Positions 1 through 5,462 of a stretch of 7,619 bases of DNA are shown in pieces (the stretch's first letter is position 1; the number at the start of each line of letters is the position of its first letter). The translations under genes were made by a program, and so were the position numbers. Source of the DNA: Anaerolineae bacterium. Its GTDB lineage: Bacteria; Chloroflexota; Anaerolineae; 4572-78; J111. Under the pieces are notes generated by a model, which saw only the letters and a list, made by a program, of their open reading frames with translations, did no database searches and was not told the origin of the DNA. Where the stretch lies: NCBI GenBank assembly GCA_020433835.1, contig JAGRBY010000353.1, positions 1-7,619 of the forward strand, written 5' to 3'.

Positions 1-1
1 C

Positions 2-50
2 GCAGGATTGACGGATTTTTTCCTGTATTTTCTTGATCCGTTAATCCTGC
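2..50. repeat. 15-bp stem-loop intergenic repeat
   Basis: The arm GCAGGATTGACGGAT (2-16) is complementary to ATCCGTTAATCCTGC (36-50) with a single G-T wobble, around a 19-base T-rich loop. Short 'AGGATT-ACGGAT' elements of this kind are common as dispersed intergenic repeats in several phyla. That comparison is from memory and was not searched. There is no U-run directly after the stem on either strand, so a terminator role is not favoured. The right arm supplies the stop codon of the broken ORF at 41-238. Confidence 0.6.
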
Positions 51-238
51 CAATCATGTTCTAAACAATAGCGAAAAACCAATGACACTAACCCATTTCG
101 GATTTTCATGTCATTTCGACGCGCCTGCGCGGAGAAATCCCCTTGATCTTGGATAACAAGTGTATAGTGTTGGAAATTTCTCACGGTGGCTTTACCTTCC
201 GCAAGACCATGAAGCCGGAGAATCTCCGCTTTATTCAT
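41..238 (-). pseudogene. Truncated paralogue of the 155-aa gene, running into repeat DNA
   Basis: This 65-codon frame begins MNKAEILRLHGLAEGKA, nearly the same as the start of the 155-aa gene (MNKAEILQLNVIPEGKA, 733-1200). About 49 nucleotides (188-236 versus 1149-1197) align with roughly 80% identity by eye. After codon 17 the similarity stops. The rest is low-complexity, charge-mixed sequence encoded by an interspersed hairpin repeat (114-137) and the stem-loop at 2-50, which provides the stop. There is only a weak purine-rich stretch in front of the ATG. I read it as the 5' remnant of a second gene of the same family, destroyed by insertion or recombination with repeat DNA. A real 65-aa peptide is possible but less likely. 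Confidence 0.45.
114..137. repeat. Short hairpin within a probable dispersed repeat
   Basis: TTTC (114-117) pairs with GAAA (134-137), and CGCGC (120-124) pairs with GCGCG (127-131), with two mismatched positions between the two stems and a CT loop. On the minus strand this reads as a 'gatttctcc...cgaaatgaca' block, a style of intergenic sequence that recurs in many environmental bacterial genomes. That resemblance is from memory. It lies inside the broken 41-238 frame and explains why that frame loses similarity to its paralogue. Confidence 0.4.
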
Positions 239-267
239 CCTGACCTATTAAATATTGAGCAAAATTA

Positions 268-297
268 TTGCATAAACGATAACCAACAAGCTATACT
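268..297 (+). promoter_or_regulatory. Possible sigma-70 promoter for the DUF4926-type gene
   Basis: A TATACT hexamer (292-297, five of six to TATAAT) lies 18 bases after TTGCAT (268-273, which keeps only the TTG of the -35 consensus). A start near 304 would give a leader of about 145 nt before the gene at 450. That leader carries the 7-bp hairpin at 318-336. The -35 match is weak and no transcript evidence is available. Confidence 0.3.
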
Positions 298-317
298 ATT
301 TGATAGAAGGCTTTTAT

Positions 318-336
318 CTCAGCTTCAAGAGCTGAG
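318..336. repeat. Perfect 7-bp inverted repeat
   Basis: CTCAGCT (318-324) and AGCTGAG (330-336) are perfect complements around the five-base loop TCAAG. No T-run follows on plus, and the minus side is followed by ATAAAAG, so it does not look like an intrinsic terminator. It would fall in the leader of the DUF4926-type gene if the promoter at 268-297 is real. Confidence 0.5.
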
Positions 337-449
337 CATGAATTTATCCACCCGGATTCGAACCGTTTAGATCATCGAAACCAACCAAATCAAACCTCGA
401 TTCGTAACAGCCTATCCGGCATAAACAAGCCAATAACCAGGAGATTTTT

Positions 450-680
450 ATGATGAATGAGTTAGAAACCGTTGTTCTCATCAAAGATATTGATACCCAC
501 GGCCTAAAAAAAGACGATGTCGGCGTTATCGTTCATCAATACCAAGACGGCCAAACCTACGAGGTTGAATTCGTAACCGGCGAAGGCGAAACCGTCGCCG
601 TCTTAACCCTAACCGCACACGACGTTCGTCTCATGCGCCGCCGCGAAATCCTCCATGTCCGAGAACTGTCTCCTGCTTAA
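450..680 (+). CDS. DUF4926-type small protein
   Basis: A 76-aa soluble protein with no signal peptide or membrane segment. Its pattern matches what I know of the DUF4926 family: an N-terminal ETVVLIKDID strand, the HGLKKDDVGVIVHQY segment, an EVEFV strand, GETVAVLTL, and a C-terminal Arg-rich helix ending in RELSPA. Full-length members are usually about 60-80 residues, so this looks complete. The biochemical role is unknown; the fold is probably a small beta-barrel (inference). An AGGAG at 439-443 lies 6 bases before ATG 450 and 9 bases before the in-frame ATG at 453, so either methionine could start the protein. The second matches family members, which I recall as beginning MNELxTVVL. Family members often sit next to a DUF6883-type gene, but no such partner is visible here. 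The gene converges on the minus-strand cluster with a 52-bp gap. Confidence 0.85.
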   Translation: MMNELETVVLIKDIDTHGLKKDDVGVIVHQYQDGQTYEVEFVTGEGETVAVLTLTAHDVRLMRRREILHVRELSPA

Positions 681-701
681 GCACAACTGTCGCTTCTCGG
701 A
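658..701. terminator. Inverted repeat in the convergent junction, possible terminator
   Basis: TCCGAGAA (658-665) is perfectly complementary to TTCTCGGA (694-701). The 28-base loop itself holds the palindrome GCTTAAGC (675-682) and two direct copies of CTGTC. The structure spans the stop codon of the plus-strand gene and lies just past the end of the minus-strand operon. It is positioned as a shared terminator, but the nearest T-run on the plus side is only four bases long (709-712) and is separated from the stem, so termination strength is doubtful. Confidence 0.35.
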
Positions 702-715
702 GCAAACCTTTTCAC

Positions 716-743
716 CCTTCATAATTCATCCCTCATCCTTCAT
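716..743. repeat. Four-unit heptamer tandem repeat
   Basis: Four consecutive 7-mers read CCTTCAT, AATTCAT, CCCTCAT, CCTTCAT on plus (ATGAAGG-type on minus). The first and last are identical. The array begins 36 bases after the stop of the DUF4926-type gene and includes the last codons and stop (733-735) of the 155-aa gene. The terminal KYEG residues are therefore partly encoded by the repeat, which suggests the natural C-terminus may have been altered by repeat expansion. Confidence 0.6.
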
Positions 744-1200
744 ACTTGTCAATCAGCGCCTTCGCCCGATACCACGCCGGACCGCGACCAACCTGCACCG
801 GCAGCCCCATGCGCCGGGTCAAATAATCATACAGCGCACGATGCCCACCCGTATCATACAAATCAAAATCATCGCTATCAGGCTGCTCCAACCCATCCGT
901 TAATCGACGGAGCTGCTCGTACTCCTCTAAAGTAATCGCCTCGACCTGATAACCGCGCCGGATCAGAGCAAACGCATTAAAATGAACTGCCGCCTCATCG
1001 AGAGCCAATTCCAAACCCGCAACCTCAGTCAGAAAGCGATGCAAAGCCATGTAATCAAAATTATCCGTTGTTTCTTCAGCAGAAGGCAGCGGGACAGCCC
1101 CAAACAACCGTTTCAGTTCAAGATACTGTTCGTAACTCAGCCAGGCAGCTTTACCCTCCGGGATAACATTAAGTTGGAGAATTTCTGCTTTATTCATCAT
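733..1200 (-). CDS. 155-aa protein with an internally duplicated domain, function unknown
   Basis: I do not recognise a named family. The protein is acidic and soluble, with no signal peptide or membrane segment. After an N-terminal leader (MNKAEILQLNVIPEGKA) it contains two related halves. Residues 21-84 include YEQYLELKRL, ALHRFLTEVAGL and ALIRRGY. Residues 91-153 include EEYEQLRRL, ALYDYLTRRMGL and ALIDKY. The offset is 68-70 residues, so an ancestral unit of about 65 residues has been duplicated. The start overlaps the helicase stop by 11 bp (ATGATGAATAA, 1190-1200), which implies translational coupling. A GAGGTGAT at 1212-1219 lies inside the helicase 3' end, 11 bases from ATG 1200. The second ATG at 1197 corresponds to the start of the related fragment at 41-238. 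The gene is much more GC-rich than the helicase: 38 of 60 bases are G or C in 781-840. By position it may be an accessory or regulator of the OLD-helicase pair (inference); it could equally be an unrelated neighbour. Confidence 0.75.
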   Translation of the reverse strand: MMNKAEILQLNVIPEGKAAWLSYEQYLELKRLFGAVPLPSAEETTDNFDYMALHRFLTEVAGLELALDEAAVHFNAFALIRRGYQVEAITLEEYEQLRRLTDGLEQPDSDDFDLYDTGGHRALYDYLTRRMGLPVQVGRGPAWYRAKALIDKYEG

Positions 1201-3076
1201 TTAGACCAGTAATCACCTCATCTTCTACAAACCAATTTTGTGAGATCACAAATTGCTTTACAGCCTGGGGGTTCTTGGTATAAGCAACAATTACTAAACT
1301 TTTTTCAGCACGACTACAGGCTACATAGAATAGTCTACGAGTTCTATCGATACTTGTTTCTTTACCTTCAACTTCATTTTTTATATCTGCTTGAGTACGA
1401 GTTTTTGCTCCAAAAAGCTTTTCATAACTAAATAGAAATCCTCGAGCTTCTTCATCATCTAGTATTACCATTACACGAGGAAACTCTAATCCTTTAATAC
1501 CTTGATGAGTTCCAAAAACAGTATTGTCGGAAATATAGGCGGCATACTTTTCCAATTGATTGAATGGGCATTGCAACGCTCTTTCCCAAGCATCAATCTC
1601 ATCATCATTATCATCATATTTAGTGCTTGCTTCAAAATTTTCATCTGAACGGGTAGTAATAATAGATAGATGTTCAGGTAGTAGAAATATGTTTAGTTTT
1701 TCTACCTTTTTGAGGACGCTCAAAAGAGATGGATCAACACCTGTATTCCATAAAGACAGCAATTCTTCTACGGCAGTATTTGCCTTCTTGACCTGCTCAA
1801 TTGAATTATTACATTCTTTTAGTAACTTCTTATCTAGTAAGGGAGAATGCTTTTTCATAATCTGAGCAACTGCGAATTCATCTTCTGCTTGCTTAGCCAA
1901 AATCAATGGTAACATTCGTTGAATAAGAAATGGAATACCTGGCATAGTACCGTCGAGCAAACTTGTTGAATCTTTACGGGATGCATAAAGAGGCTCGAAA
2001 AAGTCTATAAACCCACCTCTTCTTGCTGCCATATGATGTTCGAGAGTAAGAATTTTTACTTCAGAATTCAGTTCTCTCCAGAGAGGGTCACAAGAGACAT
2101 CTGCCATATGTGTGGCAATTTTTTGTTCAATTATCTGTTTATTTAAGGTTGAATTTGACTCAACGACAAACAGGCGAACGATACCTTCTTCGTTTTTGCC
2201 AGATGGTTCTTGTTCCTGCCCATCAACATCTAAACGTATTTTGTTAATTAATTCAATTACTCGCTTTGGGCATCTGTAGTTAATACTTTTCGCAGGTTTT
2301 GACCAAGAATCTGGAATGTTCGATCCTAAATCAGGCTTTCCATCCGTATAAATTCGTTGCATAGTGTCCCCGAACAAGCCAAGCGAAAATTGGTCCTGAT
2401 GGATTGATTGAATCGAAAAGAAAGCTTCAATTAGCTCTTTTTTGGTGTCCTGACTCTCATCAATAAGCAATATCGGATATTTTTTGACAAGGACCCGCTG
2501 CATCAGGGGTTTATTTAAAAGGAATTCTGATGTTATCTTTATTACTTCTGCATGATTCAGCGAACCTCGTCCACTATTTGTACCATCTGGGTTATATTTA
2601 AAAGCTTTAATTTTATCTAAATGCTTTAACCTGGCTTTATTGTACTCAATTTTGGCTGCTCTATCACTTTCAGCTTTCGTACCGGCTCTTCCTTTACGTT
2701 GTTTATCTTCAAGCCCGGCTATTTCTCTTTTGATATTTTCTCGTACCCACTCTTTAATATCTCGTTGAAATGGACGGATTAAATTCCACGAAAAGCTATG
2801 GATTGTTGAGATAAAAAAATTGGGGTCAAATTCAAGACGCCTGTTAATTTCATCTCTGGCTGCCTTGGTATAGGTAATGATGGCTACCTTTTGACCGTTG
2901 AGTCTTAAGTGTTGAATTCTTTCTTCTTGAAACCTCTTCAGGACTTCCACAAGCGACCGTGTTTTCCCTGAACCAGCCCCGGCAAAAAGAAAAAAACTCT
3001 TAGGTTTTTCCAAATAAAAGAAAAAAAAAATTTCATCATCTACACTTACAGAGATGTTATGGTGGATGTCGCTCAT
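1190..3076 (-). CDS. UvrD/Rep-type SF1 helicase, GajB-like
   Basis: A 628-aa SF1A DNA helicase with the motifs in order: Walker A AGAGSGKT (32-39); Ia TYTKAARDEINRR (68-80); STIHSF (90-95); motif II LLIDESQDT (203-211); motif III GDTMQRIY (236-243); motif IV NYRCP (266-270); motif V THQGIKGLEF (523-532); motif VI LFYVACSRAEKSL (582-594). The catalytic residues look intact, so an active 3'-5' translocase is expected from the family. The usual N-terminal Q-motif before Walker A is not recognisable; only 31 residues precede the P-loop. At 628 residues it is longer than the GajB I recall from Bacillus cereus (about 494), with extra sequence between motifs IV and V. The ATG overlaps the OLD gene stop as ATGA (3073-3076), so the two are translationally coupled. 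This nuclease-helicase pairing defines Gabija and class 2 OLD loci. The gene is AT-rich (18 of 60 G or C in 1381-1440) and has a T10 run just before Walker A. Confidence 0.93.
   Translation of the reverse strand: MSDIHHNISVSVDDEIFFFFYLEKPKSFFLFAGAGSGKTRSLVEVLKRFQEERIQHLRLNGQKVAIITYTKAARDEINRRLEFDPNFFISTIHSFSWNLIRPFQRDIKEWVRENIKREIAGLEDKQRKGRAGTKAESDRAAKIEYNKARLKHLDKIKAFKYNPDGTNSGRGSLNHAEVIKITSEFLLNKPLMQRVLVKKYPILLIDESQDTKKELIEAFFSIQSIHQDQFSLGLFGDTMQRIYTDGKPDLGSNIPDSWSKPAKSINYRCPKRVIELINKIRLDVDGQEQEPSGKNEEGIVRLFVVESNSTLNKQIIEQKIATHMADVSCDPLWRELNSEVKILTLEHHMAARRGGFIDFFEPLYASRKDSTSLLDGTMPGIPFLIQRMLPLILAKQAEDEFAVAQIMKKHSPLLDKKLLKECNNSIEQVKKANTAVEELLSLWNTGVDPSLLSVLKKVEKLNIFLLPEHLSIITTRSDENFEASTKYDDNDDEIDAWERALQCPFNQLEKYAAYISDNTVFGTHQGIKGLEFPRVMVILDDEEARGFLFSYEKLFGAKTRTQADIKNEVEGKETSIDRTRRLFYVACSRAEKSLVIVAYTKNPQAVKQFVISQNWFVEDEVITGLNDE
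3021..3030 (-). repeat. T10 homopolymer in the helicase coding strand
   Basis: Ten consecutive A on plus (T on the coding strand) encode part of the I-F-F-F-F run at residues 16-20 of the helicase, 12 residues before the P-loop. Any one-base slip would abolish the helicase, while leaving the OLD gene upstream intact. The downstream 155-aa gene might also lose coupled translation. Confidence 0.85.
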
Positions 3077-5340
3077 TGCTCATTACCATTTATGTTGTCT
3101 ACTAAATGCATATAATCTTTATCTTTGTATTTTAATTTGTCTTGCACCCACTCGAGTCCTTCTGCTATATATTGTGGTGGTTGAAGAGAACTCGGATCTT
3201 CAAGATAAAGAAGTTCCAATGCCATCTCTGCTTTTTTTCCTCTGTTAAGCGCATCAAACATCTCTTGAACAGCTTCGGTCAATGTCGGTTTCGATAAAGC
3301 CTGAGACATCTTTTTTGTAAGTCCTGTAGCATTACATAAACCCTTGAAAAGTTCAATATTAGAAAGAACAAGAGCATCTTCAAATGTATAGGGTATAGCT
3401 TCTTCATCTTTTGTTTTATCACTAAATGAAACTTTAAAGGGATACTGATAAGCAACAGTAACCAGAGTATTTGTAGATGTTTTTTTACAATTTTCTAAAT
3501 CAAGTAATTCATCTACGTTTTCTAATTTTGGCAACCAGCTTTTTAGGGTATCATTTCCTGTTCTATAAGATTTGTTTCGCTCTGGTCGTGTTTTATTAGT
3601 GCTAGTTTCTCCAATTGAATCAATATCAGTCACCACCAAGGTCACTAATCCTAAATCTTCAATCAATGGTTTTAGACGATGCGCATGACTACCACCAATT
3701 TCTAGTATTGTTATGTATCGAAAATCTAACTCAGAAAAATGATGACGTATAAAGTGAGGAACAAGCATTCGCTCTGCAGGGCCTTCCACTAGAATGGCAG
3801 CATCTGCAAAAAACAGATCACAGTGTGTTGTTTTTAAATAGCGTGTCGCAAATTTTGAAGTCTCATCTTCTCGCCCAAACGTTTTCGATAAGTTGACAAC
3901 CTTTGCACAAGGAACGTCATTCCTATTTGTTGCAGGTTTCTTACAAAAATAGCGCAAGCATCCGAAATCGATTTCGTGTGCAATATGGCTTGAGTGTGTG
4001 CTAACAATCACTTGGGTAGAGTGCTTTTTCGAATCTTTTAAGTTTTCATGATTCCGTAAAACCTTATAAGCCCTTTTGATAAATACCTGCTGAACCTGTG
4101 CATGGAGATAGGCTTCAGGCTCTTCAATTAGAACTATGTGCAAAGGTTCGATTATGTAGTCATCATTAGCCAGAGCTTTATTTGCCTTTCCTTTTCGCAT
4201 CCATTCATCCCTAAAGCGAATTAGTTTAAAGACCATAGAAATCAAATTCTGATAACCTAACCCGTTGTATTTTTCAGGAAGACTAAGTGGTGATTGATTA
4301 TTGTTATCACTAATCTCTGCGACATTGAATCGAATTGCACTGTCATGATCCAGTCCATCAACCGGGTTTATTTTGCTAGTTAGTGTAATTTGAGGATCGC
4401 TAAATCCTGGATATCCAAGGTTTTCCAGTTCAGAAATAGCAGAGCTAAAGCTTGTTTTTAACCTTTTATCAAATTCATTCTTAGCATTTTCAATAGCAGT
4501 TAATGCCTCTAGATCATCTTCTGTTGGCTGATCAGAAGGGTTAAGATGTTTGTTAAAATAATCTCTAAATTGGCTAGTTAATCTACTTGAAATATTTCCT
4601 AAACCGGGGCTATCTGATGTTGTAACGTCAGAAAATCCTCGTTGTGCATTAATAACATCTATTTTAAAGAGCCCCCTAAAAGGTTCTTCATCAAGAGGAA
4701 AAGATTCCTTAGGTAATGGTTGAAGTTGCGCCACTCCATCAACAGGAGCGGAAAGTTTGGATGGATCAAGTAGATATGCCTTTGTTGTAAAATGACTATG
4801 TAAGCGTCTTTCTAAAAAATCCTGCATTGACTGAGGCCATAACGCTAGCGTTGTACTTCTACTTTTGTTTTTTACGCATACTTCTGACGCTGAATTAAAC
4901 TCTTCTATAAACTCTTTATAAAGATTCTCAATATCCTTAGGTTCAAAACTCAAACGCACGCCCAGTCTTCCACCGCTCCACGAAAGTGTAGGTATTAGAT
5001 GGCTAACATAGTGAATTTCAGAATTGTCAACATCAAGCCAAATATCTACACAGGGAAGTACAGGTAGCCATTGTTCAATGTTAAGGTTGAGCTGTTCTGG
5101 ATCCTTGCATTGTATCCAATCAGTACCAATTTTATTGATGATGCGCCAGTTGGACAGGGTTAAATCAGTTGTAGACAGTTCTTTTCGACGGCTTTGTTTG
5201 AGGAATAATATAAGTGCATCCATGGCTGATGTTTTACCACTGTTGTTTGCCCCAACGAAAATCGTTTCTCTATCCGACAAAGCAATATGACAAGATTTTA
5301 GTTTTCTAAAATTTTGTATTTCAACAAATGCAATTTTCAT
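3073..5340 (-). CDS. OLD-family ATPase-TOPRIM endonuclease, GajA-like
   Basis: A 755-aa protein joining an ABC/SMC-like ATPase to a C-terminal TOPRIM nuclease. Visible motifs: N-terminal KIAFVEIQNFRKLKS strand; Walker A GANNSGKT (30-37); ABC signature NGLGYQNL (359-366); Walker B IVLIEEPEAYLH (402-413) with the catalytic Glu pair; H-loop STHSSH (447-452); TOPRIM ILVEGPAE (516-523) with E519 and E523; VVTDIDS (569-575) with D572 and D574; and a further conserved FEDAL (653-657). All catalytic positions are present. Family knowledge: class 2 OLD enzymes paired with UvrD-like helicases are anti-phage effectors. Gabija GajA nicks DNA site-specifically and is restrained by nucleotides. It is larger than the Bacillus GajA I recall (about 578 aa), with extra length between Walker A and the signature (about residues 60-355). 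The ATG is fixed by an in-frame TAA ending 6 bases upstream. The ribosome binding site is weak (GTGGT). The gene is AT-rich (19 of 60 G or C in 4201-4260). Confidence 0.93.
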   Translation of the reverse strand: MKIAFVEIQNFRKLKSCHIALSDRETIFVGANNSGKTSAMDALILFLKQSRRKELSTTDLTLSNWRIINKIGTDWIQCKDPEQLNLNIEQWLPVLPCVDIWLDVDNSEIHYVSHLIPTLSWSGGRLGVRLSFEPKDIENLYKEFIEEFNSASEVCVKNKSRSTTLALWPQSMQDFLERRLHSHFTTKAYLLDPSKLSAPVDGVAQLQPLPKESFPLDEEPFRGLFKIDVINAQRGFSDVTTSDSPGLGNISSRLTSQFRDYFNKHLNPSDQPTEDDLEALTAIENAKNEFDKRLKTSFSSAISELENLGYPGFSDPQITLTSKINPVDGLDHDSAIRFNVAEISDNNNQSPLSLPEKYNGLGYQNLISMVFKLIRFRDEWMRKGKANKALANDDYIIEPLHIVLIEEPEAYLHAQVQQVFIKRAYKVLRNHENLKDSKKHSTQVIVSTHSSHIAHEIDFGCLRYFCKKPATNRNDVPCAKVVNLSKTFGREDETSKFATRYLKTTHCDLFFADAAILVEGPAERMLVPHFIRHHFSELDFRYITILEIGGSHAHRLKPLIEDLGLVTLVVTDIDSIGETSTNKTRPERNKSYRTGNDTLKSWLPKLENVDELLDLENCKKTSTNTLVTVAYQYPFKVSFSDKTKDEEAIPYTFEDALVLSNIELFKGLCNATGLTKKMSQALSKPTLTEAVQEMFDALNRGKKAEMALELLYLEDPSSLQPPQYIAEGLEWVQDKLKYKDKDYMHLVDNINGNEQ

Positions 5341-5462
5341 GATTGGTTACCACTATTCCCTGTAGGTATTCTATTCGAAAATTCATGGTGCGGGACACAG
5401 GCAAAAAACGTCATTGGTAAGGAGTATTTAGCAAGATTGACATTCAGTTCGCATCTCTTTTC
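5341..5462. other. 122-bp spacer between the Mrr-type and OLD genes
   Basis: This spacer has no ORF worth calling, no GC-rich hairpin followed by a T-run, and no convincing paired -35/-10 on the minus strand. A TAGAAT hexamer about 35 bases before the OLD ATG resembles a -10, but no -35 is placed correctly. It is AT-richer than the Mrr gene. It may hold a weak internal promoter, or it may be the join where the OLD-helicase pair was inserted. Confidence 0.4.

Noticed and set aside
345..370. A tRNA T-arm-like motif (GGTTCGAATCC on minus) with a nearby GCTCAG
   Set aside because: Only two or three T-stem pairs form, no acceptor or anticodon arm can be built from the adjoining bases, and the GCTCAG lies on the wrong side for a D-arm.
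143..370. Plus-strand 75-codon frame across the repeat region
   Set aside because: It lies antisense to the paralogue remnant, its codons show no protein-like pattern, and it is explained by repeat DNA.
1560..1865. Plus-strand 101-codon frame
   Set aside because: It is fully antisense to the helicase, whose motifs and frame are unambiguous. It has a serine- and phenylalanine-rich composition typical of a shadow frame. The same applies to the other plus-strand frames between 982 and 6617.
3073..5340. Reading the OLD protein as an SMC/RecF repair protein or an AriA-type (PARIS) ATPase
   Set aside because: The C-terminal TOPRIM motifs (E519, D572, D574) on the same chain and the coupled UvrD helicase fit class 2 OLD/Gabija. 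PARIS carries TOPRIM on a separate protein, and RecF lacks it.
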